Below are positions 26,999-35,485 of a stretch of 64,000 nucleotides of DNA, in pieces. The translations under genes and the position numbers were made by a program. This stretch comes from Cohnella nanjingensis (lineage in GTDB: Bacteria; Bacillota; Bacilli; Paenibacillales; Paenibacillaceae). How positions within the stretch are numbered: position 1 is the stretch's first letter; each line of letters begins with the position of its first letter. The DNA is taken from assembly GCF_014212125.1 (NCBI RefSeq), contig NZ_JACJVP010000001.1:356548-420547 (forward strand), read 5' to 3'. Below the pieces are notes generated by a model, which saw only the letters and a program-made list of their open reading frames with translations, did not search any database and was not told where the DNA came from.

Positions 26999-27709
26999 TT
27001 AGGTGATTCTTGGTTCCCGAACCACATGGACCTGTACAGTTAGCTTGCTGTCTACCGTAGCCAAGATTACGTTATTTAAGTCATGGGGTCGAATTTCCGT
27101 TTCCAGCCATGTGCGGTCCTTGCCGATCTCGCGCAGCAGCGCATGTTCCATGTGGCCTTCCGTTATGATCGGTTTGGTTAGATTGAAGGGTTGAGTGGCC
27201 AGCTTTAAGTCAGCCGGAGTTACGGGCTGATAAGCTGTATTTAGGAAAACAGATAGTTTACCGCCTGGCTCCCATGCAGCAAAGGCAACCTTCGAGATGT
27301 CCTCTACGTTCGATTTTCGCAGCTCGGTGTACAAGAATTCAATTGGCAGCTTGGCTTTCGATAGGTTCCGATAATCAAGCTTCCCGTCCAGAACAAGGGG
27401 AATCGCCGGCGGGTCAAAAAATTGTTTGAGCAGCGGGAACTTCAGGCTGAGCCAGATTGCGGCAATGTACAGAAAAACAAGCGAAAAGGTCGAAATGATG
27501 GAACCTTTTAACCCAAGATGCTCGTCTGAGAGCGGATGGGCAATAATATTGCCGAGCGTAAGCGCGATAATGAAATCAAGAAATCGAAGTTGAGAGATGG
27601 AACGCTGCCCCATCATTTTGGCGGCGATGATCAGAAATCCAAATCCTACAACGCTTCTCATAATCCATTCTATTGCCGTCAATGAATCTTGGCCTTTGAA
27701 AAAATCCAC
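26999..27709 (-). CDS. YetF/DUF421 membrane protein
   Basis: A 236-aa DUF421 protein. Three membrane helices lie within residues about 15-95 (SVVGFGFLIIAAKMMGQRSI; FIIALTLGNIIAHPLS; STFSLVFLYIAAIWLSL), with conserved GNIIAHPLSD. A cytosolic YetF-type domain follows with the conserved basic L-x-T-E-L-R region (FLYTELRKSNVEDIS) and a YQPVTPADL segment. Related spore-membrane proteins affect germination, but no general function is known. The GTG at 27709 follows GGAGGG; a longer ATG frame is less likely. Confidence 0.85.
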   Translation of the reverse strand: MDFFKGQDSLTAIEWIMRSVVGFGFLIIAAKMMGQRSISQLRFLDFIIALTLGNIIAHPLSDEHLGLKGSIISTFSLVFLYIAAIWLSLKFPLLKQFFDPPAIPLVLDGKLDYRNLSKAKLPIEFLYTELRKSNVEDISKVAFAAWEPGGKLSVFLNTAYQPVTPADLKLATQPFNLTKPIITEGHMEHALLREIGKDRTWLETEIRPHDLNNVILATVDSKLTVQVHVVREPRIT

Positions 27710-27821
27710 GCTCGAATTCCCTCCGCCGCAATATTTTCGACTTTTGATCCGTGAGAATAGAATCATTATTTACAACCTGGCTCCATTTAATCACGAGCGC
27801 GAACGCGCGTTCCCTTCAGAT

Positions 27822-27864
27822 AAAAAAAGAGAGACCTTCAGGGGCTGAATCAGCCTTGAAAGTC
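27822..27864 (-). terminator. Terminator overlapping the end of the sulfatase operon
   Basis: GACTTTCA-a-GGCTGA / TCAGCC-cc-TGAAGGTC hairpin followed on the minus strand by TCTCTTTTTTT. The upstream arm includes the last codons and stop of the terminal sulfatase gene. Confidence 0.75.
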
Positions 27865-29274
27865 TTTCGGTTTACACGATGATAGTTTGGCGCCGTCCAA
27901 CAGTTGGTGCCGCATCCACTCGTTGGCGACGATCGCGTCGCCGTCATCGGACAATCGTTCGTAGAGACGGCGGCGCAGATCTATGACCAGATCGTTCAGT
28001 CCGGGCTCCCCCATCCGATTCACCAGTTCGCCGGGGTCGGTACGCAATTCGTACAGCTCGTCGACATCGGTTGGATTCCAGATGTACTTCCACTGCGCCG
28101 TACGTATCATCCGCTGGGTATACAGGCCGAATTGCTGTCCGTTGTACGTGGACACGACTGCGTCCCTCCACTCGTTCGGTTGACCGTCCGCCAGCAGCGG
28201 GACCAGTGAAACGCCCTGCAGATTGCCCGGATCGAAAGCCCGAAGACTGAGGACATCCAGCAGCGTAGGCGCCAAGTCAAGAAAGTTGTAGACGAACTCT
28301 TGGCGAACCTGTCCCTGCGAAGTACCCGGCAGCCGGATCAGCAGCGGCACTCGTACCACGTCGTCGTACAGAATGTAATGTTTATCCATCATCCCGTGCG
28401 AGCCGCACATGTCGCCGTGATCCGCCGTAAACACGACAATCGTGTCTCGGTCGGCGCCCAGCTGCCCAACCGCCTGCAGCACCCGGCCGATCGCATCGTC
28501 AAGCTGGCTGATGATTCCGTAATACCGGGCGACAATAGGCGCCCACTCTGCCCATCCGAAGTCTTCGACACCCCAGCTCAGCAGCTGCTGCCGCTGGATA
28601 TAGGGCTTGTTCCGGAACGTCTCCCGAAAGCCCTCCCATTCCGGAATTTCGGCTGGATCGTACATGCCTGCGTAAGGATCCGACGGACGGCAGGGCAGGT
28701 GCGGCTGGGAGAAGTGAAGCGCCATATGCCAGGGCCGGCCGTCCTCTTGCAGTCGGCCCAGCGTCTCGATCGCCCGAGCGGCGAACCAATGCGTCTCCGA
28801 ATCCTCCAGCGGAACTGTATTGCGCTCGCCAAAGTAGCCGTTCGCGATCGCGACGCCTGGATACCGCTCGGCCGCGAACGACTCGTAATCTTTCTCCGAA
28901 ACGTACGATTCGTAGCCGTATTCAGTCGGACCGTGTTCGGGGTTGACGCCCCATTTGCCCAGATACGCCATGGCATACCCGTTATTCGCGAGCGTTCGCG
29001 TCCAGGCGTAATCGTTCGGGGATAAAGCGGCAATCGGGAGGGCGCCGCTGTAATTCCATAGAGCGCCGAACGTCTCCGGCCTCCTGCCATGCAGGAGCGA
29101 TTGTCTGGATGGCGCGCATACCGGAAGCACCGAGTAGGCATGCTCGAACGCGGTGCTCGTCGCCGCCAGCGAATCCAGATTCGGCGTCCGCACGGGGTAG
29201 GCCCCGCTGTAGCCGACACAATCGTGCCTCAACTGATCGGCCGTGATCAGCAGCAAGTTGGGCCGCTTGCTCAT
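27850..29274 (-). CDS. Type I sulfatase (formylglycine-dependent)
   Basis: A 474-aa sulfatase. The nucleophile signature VCAPSRQSLLHGR (Cys about residue 53, C-x-P-S-R) is the sequence converted to formylglycine in type I sulfatases. The metal site includes Asp in LLITADQLRHD and Asp-His in FTADHGDMCGSHG. The iduronate-2-sulfatase/choline-sulfatase type is suggested by HFSQPHLPCRPSDPY. No signal peptide, so it is cytoplasmic. The ATG at 29274 follows GGAAGTGGG. Last gene of the GC-rich operon, 20 bp after the AraC gene. The maturase is not in the window. Confidence 0.88.
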   Translation of the reverse strand: MSKRPNLLLITADQLRHDCVGYSGAYPVRTPNLDSLAATSTAFEHAYSVLPVCAPSRQSLLHGRRPETFGALWNYSGALPIAALSPNDYAWTRTLANNGYAMAYLGKWGVNPEHGPTEYGYESYVSEKDYESFAAERYPGVAIANGYFGERNTVPLEDSETHWFAARAIETLGRLQEDGRPWHMALHFSQPHLPCRPSDPYAGMYDPAEIPEWEGFRETFRNKPYIQRQQLLSWGVEDFGWAEWAPIVARYYGIISQLDDAIGRVLQAVGQLGADRDTIVVFTADHGDMCGSHGMMDKHYILYDDVVRVPLLIRLPGTSQGQVRQEFVYNFLDLAPTLLDVLSLRAFDPGNLQGVSLVPLLADGQPNEWRDAVVSTYNGQQFGLYTQRMIRTAQWKYIWNPTDVDELYELRTDPGELVNRMGEPGLNDLVIDLRRRLYERLSDDGDAIVANEWMRHQLLDGAKLSSCKPKDFQG

Positions 29275-29294
29275 GACGCCCACTTCCTTCTTCG

Positions 29295-30182
29295 TCAGAC
29301 GTGCGTCCCGCTCCGGTATTCGCGGGGAGAACAACCGGTGTAGCGTAAGAATAGCCGGCTGAAGAACGACGGATCGTCATAGCCGACCATAGTCGCCACG
29401 GCGATGACCTTCTCGTCCGACTCCAGCAGCATGCGCTTTGCCCGTTCGATCCGAATATCGTGCAGCAGATCGAATACGCTTTTGCCGAATTCCTCGCGCA
29501 CCAGACGGTTTAGCTGTCGCGTGCTTACGTTGAAGAGGCCGGACAGCGATTGCAGCGTAATTTTCTTGTCGTAATTGCGTTCCAAATACCCGTAGATTCG
29601 CCTCGCGGTCAATACGCGATCCATCTGACGCGGGGTCGGATGACTGCGGTGGCTCTGCATATTCGCGTAATACCGGGACAGCAGCACAAGCAGCTCTATC
29701 ATCTGGAGGCGAATCAGCGTCGTGTGTCCGAGACCGCGGCTGCCAAGCTCCCGGATCATGCTTTCCAGCAGCGTTAGGACGGTTGACGCGTCCTGACCGA
29801 GAAGATTCAAGTGATGATTGAACCGAACATCGTGCTTCAGGAAAGGATGGACATAGAAGTAATCCATCGACGTCGTAATTTCGAGTTCGCTGAGCAGGGC
29901 GTCGAGAATGAAGGACGGCATAAACAGGCAGTTGATGATTTCCATGCGGCAGCCGGGCTCGACGAAATAGGCATGCGTTTCCCCGGGATTGATGATGAAT
30001 ACATCGCCGGCATGAATGTTGTAATCGGACCCATGGAAGATGTGGACGCCCTTTCCGCGCACGACGTACACCAGCTCGACGAATTCGTGGCCGTGCTCGG
30101 GGATAGAACCCTGCTCCGTTCGGCTGATCCAGAAAGGAAATTCGTCTTTCATGAAGCGGTTGCTGCCCAGAATTTCCTTCAT
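29295..30182 (-). CDS. AraC family regulator with cupin sensor
   Basis: A 295-aa AraC regulator. The N-terminal cupin domain has IPEHGHEFVELVYVVRGKG and HAGDVFIINPGETHAYF, and the C-terminal double HTH has ITLQSLSGLFNVSTRQLNRL and VATMVGYDDPSFFSRLFLRY. Cupin-AraC proteins typically sense a sugar or derivative and activate catabolic operons. It is embedded in the operon between two sulfatase-fold genes, with 12- and 20-bp gaps. A 21-bp-spaced direct repeat upstream of the first operon gene is its best candidate binding site. The start follows GGGGGGAA. Confidence 0.88.
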   Translation of the reverse strand: MKEILGSNRFMKDEFPFWISRTEQGSIPEHGHEFVELVYVVRGKGVHIFHGSDYNIHAGDVFIINPGETHAYFVEPGCRMEIINCLFMPSFILDALLSELEITTSMDYFYVHPFLKHDVRFNHHLNLLGQDASTVLTLLESMIRELGSRGLGHTTLIRLQMIELLVLLSRYYANMQSHRSHPTPRQMDRVLTARRIYGYLERNYDKKITLQSLSGLFNVSTRQLNRLVREEFGKSVFDLLHDIRIERAKRMLLESDEKVIAVATMVGYDDPSFFSRLFLRYTGCSPREYRSGTHV

Positions 30183-30194
30183 CCCTGTTCCCCC

Positions 30195-31619
30195 CTAGCT
30201 TCGTTGAAGACTGCCTGCGGCCGAATCGAACCTTTCGCGCCGGGGATCGCGGCACCAGTCGTCCCAAGTCATGCCCGCGGAAGCGAGGATCTGTTCGATC
30301 CGCTTGCGGAACGGCAGTCCGGCTTCCCTCAGCTGCCGTTCCTTCGGATCCTCCCTGCCGTTCAGCTTGGAAGCTACCCACGCGTCCAGCTGCCTCTCCA
30401 ATCGGTCGGCCAGCTCGGGCTCCGTCTGTGCGAGGTTGACGGTCTCCCCTGGGTCGGCGTCCAGGTCGTACAGCTCGGTCGGCGGCCGGGTGAACGGACC
30501 GGAATCATAGGTACGGATGAACTTGTACCGGTCCGTCCGGATGCCTCGGGCCGCCTGCCAGGCGCATTCGCTCAAATAGACGCAATCGTGCGTCCCATCC
30601 GCCGTCCCATCGATGGACGGCCATAGGCTTCGACCGTCCATGCCGGCCGGTTCCGCTAGCTTGGCAGCGTCGATGCCGGGCATGGCCTCCCGACGGACGG
30701 CTTCCAGAATGGTCGGCATCATATCGACCTGCTGGACAAAGCCCGAAACGCGCCGTCCTGCGGGAATGCGTCCCGGCCAGCGCATCATCATAGGCACGTG
30801 AACGGTCGGCTCGTACAAGCCGCAGTGATCCCAATAAATGTCATGCTCCGTCAGGCTTTCCCCATGGTCGCCGAACAGAACCAGCAACGTTTCTTCCTGA
30901 ATACCTAATTTCTCCAAATGCGCGTCCAGTTCCTGTAACCGGTCGTCCAAATACCGAATTTCCGCGTCGTATAGCGCGTCGTAATACGCGCTATCCGTGA
31001 CGGGCCCGACCAGATCGTAGTGATGGTGCTTGAAGAAAGGATAGGCGGGATGGTTATAGGCGGCCTCCATACTGTCGTTCGCGGGATCGTATGGATCCCG
31101 CCCCGGTTCGTAGAATGCCGGAATATACGATGCCGGCGGCAGATACGGCGTGTGGGCATCCCAATAATGAAGGAACAGGAAGAACGATGCATCCTTGTGC
31201 TGCTCGATCCACGGCATGGCCAGCTCGTTGACGGTACGGCCGTCGATCCAGCGGTTGCCGCCCACGCTGTTCATATAGGTGTTGTACCCGCGCGCGAACC
31301 ATTCCTTCAGCTGATACAGATTGTCGACGGCCGACGTGGTGAAGCCGGCAGAGCGGAGCAGGGTCGGAAGCCAGGGCACGGATTTCGGAAGTTGAGTCAA
31401 CTCCGAGCCGTGCGAGACGACGCCGGTAGTCAGTCCGATTTTGCCCGTAAAAACCCCGGTATGCGCAACCTCGGTCGGAATATCGGCGGCGTACGCGCGC
31501 TCGAAGAGTACGCCCTGTCCGGCGATCCGGTCCAAATGCGGACTCGTCGGCTTCGCGTATCCATACCCGCCTAACCGGGATGCGCGAAGCGTATCGAGCG
31601 AGATCAGGATGATCTTCAT
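30195..31619 (-). CDS. Sulfatase-fold hydrolase with Thr at the nucleophile position
   Basis: A 474-aa alkaline-phosphatase/sulfatase-superfamily protein. The metal site is visible as Asp in IILISLDTLRASRLGGYGY and Asp-His in LLVLFGDHGESLTEHDIYWD. The nucleophile region reads IPTEVAHTGVFTGK: aligned with C-x-P-S-R, the catalytic residue is Thr49 and the Arg is replaced by His. It cannot form formylglycine and more likely acts on a phosphate mono- or diester, or has a changed chemistry. The C-terminal half has ELYDLDADPGETVNLAQTEP as in sulfatases. No signal peptide. The start follows TTAGGAGGAC, 14 bp after the CysC gene. Confidence 0.82.
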   Translation of the reverse strand: MKIILISLDTLRASRLGGYGYAKPTSPHLDRIAGQGVLFERAYAADIPTEVAHTGVFTGKIGLTTGVVSHGSELTQLPKSVPWLPTLLRSAGFTTSAVDNLYQLKEWFARGYNTYMNSVGGNRWIDGRTVNELAMPWIEQHKDASFFLFLHYWDAHTPYLPPASYIPAFYEPGRDPYDPANDSMEAAYNHPAYPFFKHHHYDLVGPVTDSAYYDALYDAEIRYLDDRLQELDAHLEKLGIQEETLLVLFGDHGESLTEHDIYWDHCGLYEPTVHVPMMMRWPGRIPAGRRVSGFVQQVDMMPTILEAVRREAMPGIDAAKLAEPAGMDGRSLWPSIDGTADGTHDCVYLSECAWQAARGIRTDRYKFIRTYDSGPFTRPPTELYDLDADPGETVNLAQTEPELADRLERQLDAWVASKLNGREDPKERQLREAGLPFRKRIEQILASAGMTWDDWCRDPRRERFDSAAGSLQRS

Positions 31620-31633
31620 GGGATCGTGTCCTC

Positions 31634-32179
31634 CTAAGGCGCCGCGTTCATGAGCTGTGATTGGCCTTGCAGCCAGGATAGAACGGTCTCGCAGTTCCGC
31701 TGGATCGTGAAGCCGGACGTACAGATCGTTATATCAGGATGTTCGGGCTCCTCGAACGGATCGGATATACCGGTGAAGTGCGCCAACTCGCCCCGTCTAG
31801 CCTTCGCATAGAGACCTTTGACGTCCCGTCGCTCGCATTCGCCTAGCGGACATTGCACGTATATTTCCACGAATGTGGGGAGGTGGCTCCGCGCATAGTC
31901 CCTCATCTCCCGGTAAGGCGTAATGGCGGAGACAAGCACATCTACGCCGTTGCGCGACAGCAGCTTGGCGACGTATACAATCCGCTTGATATTCTCGATC
32001 CGCTCCTCCCTGCTGAAACCGAGGCCTTTACAGATCGTCTCCCGCAGATCGTCGCCGTCCAGCATCTCGACACGACGGCCGGCATCCATGAGCGCGGTGG
32101 CGACTTGGCGGGCAGTTGTCGTCTTGCCGGCTCCCGATAATCCCGTAAACCATAGTACCGATCCTCGTTGTCTGTCCAT
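31634..32179 (-). CDS. cysC: Adenylylsulfate kinase (CysC) homologue
   Basis: A 181-aa APS kinase-type P-loop protein. Walker A is GLSGAGKTT (residues 13-21), then MLDGDDLRETICKGLGFSRE, RIENIKRIVYVAKLL, SAITPYREMRDYAR and CERRDVKGLYAKARRGE, all closely following CysC. CysC phosphorylates APS to PAPS, the donor for sulfotransferases. Here it sits alone, without ATP sulfurylase, PAPS reductase or a sulfotransferase, between a dehydrogenase and a sulfatase-fold gene. It may recycle APS/PAPS or act on another substrate. The start follows GGCAGGAGG; 14-bp gap to each neighbour. Confidence 0.88.
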   Translation of the reverse strand: MDRQRGSVLWFTGLSGAGKTTTARQVATALMDAGRRVEMLDGDDLRETICKGLGFSREERIENIKRIVYVAKLLSRNGVDVLVSAITPYREMRDYARSHLPTFVEIYVQCPLGECERRDVKGLYAKARRGELAHFTGISDPFEEPEHPDITICTSGFTIQRNCETVLSWLQGQSQLMNAAP

Positions 32180-32193
32180 TTCGACCTCCTGCC

Positions 32194-33198
32194 TTATCCG
32201 TGCGTCGTCACGTCGACGGGTATCCCGTTCTCCCGGTGCGACCGGATCGCGGCTTCTATAACTTCCTGCGCGGCAAGCGCATCGGCCCCGGAAGCCTCGA
32301 TAAGCGCCGGCGCGTCGCCTGACTTGATCTGTGCGATGAAGCGGTTGATCCGGTGCGCAAACGTATCGTCGAAGCCCTGCATCCCTCCGAACAGCGGATT
32401 GCGGACGACGGTCAGTTCGTCGGACTTGTGCGGATAATAGGTCATGCTCTCGTATACGTTGTCAATGATGAGTCGGCCTTCGGTGCCGGCCGCTTCGCAA
32501 TATTCGATCGGATGGCGCATCGACATATCGTAGCTGCCGGTCAGATGACCGACGGCGCCGGACGCAAACTGCATATTGATGGAAACGGTAGACCAGGACC
32601 GCCTTCCCGGAGCCTTCGTCATAAAAGCCTGCACCCGCTTCACATCGCCGGCAAAATAGCGCATGACATCGATGGAATGGGGATGCAGCGCTCGCATGTG
32701 AAGCCACTCCGTATCCTCCTGCGGGTTCTGGATCGTGAGCCGCATGTTAAGGAACAGCATCGAGCCGAGTTTGCCCTGCTCCACAAGCTCCTTCGCCTTA
32801 TACGCGGCAGGCGTGAACCTGTGATTCAGGTTGCAGGCCAGCCGAACTCCCTTCTCGCGTGCAGCGGCCACCATGCGTCGGGCTTCTTCCACCGAATTGG
32901 AGATCGGCTTCTCCACGTGAACGTCCTTGCCCGCATCGATCGCGATCATGGCCGGCTCGAAGTGGTGGCTGCCCTTCTCGATGCCTGCCGTCGCCACGGC
33001 CACCAAATCGACCCGCTCCCTGTCGAGCAGCTCGCGAAGGTCGGTATACGCGGGGACGCCATGCTCGCGTCCCGCCGCCTCCGCACGCTCCGGCATCAGA
33101 TCGCAGACGGCCGCAAGCTCGGTGTCCGGATGACGCTTGTAGGCGTTGCAGTGGATTTTCCCGATGTGATTGACGCCGACAACCGCGACCCGGATCAT
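32194..33198 (-). CDS. Gfo/Idh/MocA family oxidoreductase
   Basis: A 334-aa NAD(P)-dependent dehydrogenase. The nucleotide site is VAVVGVNHIGKIHCNAY, the conserved E-K-P is in DAGKDVHVEKPISNSVEEAR, and a catalytic His is in HMRALHPHSIDVMRYFAGD. It is related to inositol and scyllo-inositol dehydrogenases and sugar-deoxygenating or ketone-forming enzymes. The ATG at 33198 overlaps the stop of the preceding sulfatase-fold gene (ATGA) and has AAAGGAG upstream. A much longer frame upstream runs inside that gene and is not credible. Confidence 0.87.
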   Translation of the reverse strand: MIRVAVVGVNHIGKIHCNAYKRHPDTELAAVCDLMPERAEAAGREHGVPAYTDLRELLDRERVDLVAVATAGIEKGSHHFEPAMIAIDAGKDVHVEKPISNSVEEARRMVAAAREKGVRLACNLNHRFTPAAYKAKELVEQGKLGSMLFLNMRLTIQNPQEDTEWLHMRALHPHSIDVMRYFAGDVKRVQAFMTKAPGRRSWSTVSINMQFASGAVGHLTGSYDMSMRHPIEYCEAAGTEGRLIIDNVYESMTYYPHKSDELTVVRNPLFGGMQGFDDTFAHRINRFIAQIKSGDAPALIEASGADALAAQEVIEAAIRSHRENGIPVDVTTHG

Positions 33199-34589
33199 TT
33201 CGAACCCGCCTTCTCCTTTGCCTGAAGCGAACGGGCATTGACGATGCTGCCGATATGCAGGGAATCGTACGCCTCTTGCGAGGAGGCGAAAGTTAGGTCT
33301 TTGCCGTGCCAGTTCAGGTTCGTATAGATCGGATTGGTGCGTCCCACCTGACTTTCCCGCTTGGCGATGTAGGCTTCCATCCGGCTCGTGAGCAGCTCCA
33401 CGATGTCCGGCTCGGATTCCGCCAGATTGACGTTCTCCTCGGGATCCCGGATCAGGTTGTACAGTTCCAACTCCGGCTTGAAGTGGAAGTCCGGCTCCAG
33501 CGCGCGGATCAGCTTCCACTCCGGCGTCCGCCAGCCGTGCTTGCGCATCCACGTGCATTCCGTCATATAGAACTCGCTGATCCTCTCCGTCTCTTTGCCT
33601 GCAATCAGGTTCGTCAGACTGCGCCCGTCGAACGCGGCGCCGCTCTCGATACCCAGCAGCTCAAGTACCGTCGGCATGATATCCGAGATGACCGTTACGT
33701 CCTCAATCCGTTTGCCGGCGGGCACGCGGCCCGGGAACCTGAGAATGAGCGGCACGACAAGCGTACAGTCGTACAGACCGTGATGGTCGAAGTAGCATTC
33801 GTGCTCGTAGAGCGTCTCTCCATGATCCGAGGTGATGACGACTAGCGTCTCCTCTTCGATCCCCAACGCGCTCAGCTTCGCAAATATCGCCTGGATACAC
33901 GCGTCCATGTACGCGATCGCGCCGTCATACTGCGCGGTAACGTATTCCTGGTCCGTCACGCCCTCGGGTATCCACGACTTCAGGAAATCGGCGAACGGTT
34001 TGAAGCCGTATACGGGCTCCATGGAATCGTTGGCGGGATCCGTCTCGTCGTCGCCGTAGAAAATCCGTTCGTACGGCGCTGGAGGCAAATACGGCGAATG
34101 CGGGTCCATATGGCGCAGGAACAGGAAGAACGGTTTGTCTTCCGCGGCCAGCCGCGCAAGCTCCGGCACGGCGACGTCGTTGAGGTTCTGCGCCTTCGGA
34201 GTGCGGCCCGTCTCGTCCGGCATCCAGGATTCATAATCCAGATAAGTCTGGAATCCGCGGGACGACGGATTGCCGGTGAAGCCGATGCACGTCGTGTTGT
34301 AGCCGCTCTCCTCCAGCGTCTCCGCCAGGGTGCGGACATGGCCGCCGAGCGGACCTTGATGGCGGAGGGCGACAACATCGGTACCGAAGACGTCCATGCC
34401 GGTCAGCATGGAGGCGTATGCGGGCGTCGTCGGAATGCTGGGACTGAAATGCTTCTCGAACAGCACGCCTTCGGAAGCGATCCTGTCGAGGTGGGGCGTC
34501 GTGAGACGAGTGTAGCCGTAACTGCTCATATGGTCGCGGCGCAGGCTGTCGATGCCGAAAATAATGACGTTCGGTTTCTTGTCTGCCAT
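33195..34589 (-). CDS. Sulfatase-fold hydrolase with Thr at the nucleophile position (second copy)
   Basis: A 464-aa sulfatase-superfamily protein, paralogous to the one at 30195. Metal-site Asp is in NVIIFGIDSLRRDHMSSYGY and Asp-His in VVITSDHGETLYEHECYFDH. The nucleophile segment PSIPTTPAYASMLTGMD places Thr54 where sulfatases have Cys or Ser, with Tyr in place of Arg (T-x-P-A-Y). LRHMDPHSPYLPPAPY and LELYNLIRDPEENVNLAESE are sulfatase-like. No signal peptide. The ATG at 34589 follows GGGAGGGACC. Ends overlapping the dehydrogenase start. Confidence 0.82.
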   Translation of the reverse strand: MADKKPNVIIFGIDSLRRDHMSSYGYTRLTTPHLDRIASEGVLFEKHFSPSIPTTPAYASMLTGMDVFGTDVVALRHQGPLGGHVRTLAETLEESGYNTTCIGFTGNPSSRGFQTYLDYESWMPDETGRTPKAQNLNDVAVPELARLAAEDKPFFLFLRHMDPHSPYLPPAPYERIFYGDDETDPANDSMEPVYGFKPFADFLKSWIPEGVTDQEYVTAQYDGAIAYMDACIQAIFAKLSALGIEEETLVVITSDHGETLYEHECYFDHHGLYDCTLVVPLILRFPGRVPAGKRIEDVTVISDIMPTVLELLGIESGAAFDGRSLTNLIAGKETERISEFYMTECTWMRKHGWRTPEWKLIRALEPDFHFKPELELYNLIRDPEENVNLAESEPDIVELLTSRMEAYIAKRESQVGRTNPIYTNLNWHGKDLTFASSQEAYDSLHIGSIVNARSLQAKEKAGSK

Positions 34590-34622
34590 GTGAAGGTCCC
34601 TCCCATTTAATTTTGGCACTGT

Positions 34623-35426
34623 TTATCTTGCGTTCAATTGCTTGAGAATGGCGTTAAGGTATCCGTACGATTCGGCCGCTACGATGGATACCTGCGCAAG
34701 CGAATGCTCCGGCGCGGCTCCGATCACTTCCAAGACGACGGGACCGTCGTACTTGCCGTCGACCATCGCTCGGCAGTAGCCGAACAGGTCGATGTCTCCG
34801 CGTCCGCAGGCCTGCTGCTCGATCGGTCCCGGTCCCTGCTCGCGCCCCTTGCAATCGCGGATATGAACGTGCTTCACGCGGCTAAGCACGGCGGGGAGCG
34901 CCTGCTCGGCATTTTCCCCGGCACGGTGAATATGGCTGGGATCCATGTCGATCCCGAAGGACGGCGAGGAGATCGCTGCCATCGCGCGCAGCGTCGTCGG
35001 CGTGTCGTGGATGGCATTGCCGACATGCGCCTTGACGCAGAGCGTGACGCCGAATGAAGCCGCCTTCTCCGCCATGCGTGCCAGCTCGTCGATCGAGGCC
35101 CTCAGGTCCTCCTCTACGCCCAGTTTGCCGCCGGGACCGACGTTGACGATCGGAATGCCGATCTCGGCAGCGGCTTCGAATGCAGGCAGCAGCCGCTCCT
35201 CCTTCAGCGAAGCCACTTCGGTAGACAGGAACGACAACCCGTGTTCCTGCACAATCGCCTGCAGCTCGCCTTTCTGCTCCTTCCAGCGGCTCAGGTCCAG
35301 ATGCTCGCACATGCCCTGGATCGCGGCGATCTCCACGCCGTCGTAACCGGCGAGCGCGATATGCTTCGCCGCCTCGGCAAAATCAAACTGCTTGAACAAG
35401 ACCGAATTCACGCCTAACTTGATCAT
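34623..35426 (-). CDS. Sugar phosphate isomerase/epimerase (xylose-isomerase-like TIM barrel)
   Basis: A 267-aa AP-endonuclease-2 fold TIM-barrel protein, like IolE/IolI and ketose epimerases. Visible features: YDGVEIAAIQGM, EVASLKEERLLPAFEAAAEI, metal ligands around IDMDPSHIHRAG and VKHVHIRDCKG, and a Glu in VLEVIGAAPEHS. It likely isomerises or epimerises a sugar or cyclitol derivative made by the adjacent dehydrogenases. The start follows CAAGGAGGAG. Second gene of the operon, between a Gfo/Idh/MocA gene and a sulfatase-fold gene. Confidence 0.86.
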   Translation of the reverse strand: MIKLGVNSVLFKQFDFAEAAKHIALAGYDGVEIAAIQGMCEHLDLSRWKEQKGELQAIVQEHGLSFLSTEVASLKEERLLPAFEAAAEIGIPIVNVGPGGKLGVEEDLRASIDELARMAEKAASFGVTLCVKAHVGNAIHDTPTTLRAMAAISSPSFGIDMDPSHIHRAGENAEQALPAVLSRVKHVHIRDCKGREQGPGPIEQQACGRGDIDLFGYCRAMVDGKYDGPVVLEVIGAAPEHSLAQVSIVAAESYGYLNAILKQLNAR

Positions 35427-35485
35427 AGGAAAGCTCCTCCTTGAATGAGGGGATTTAAGCGGCCAGGAAGACTAGACTGCGTGAT

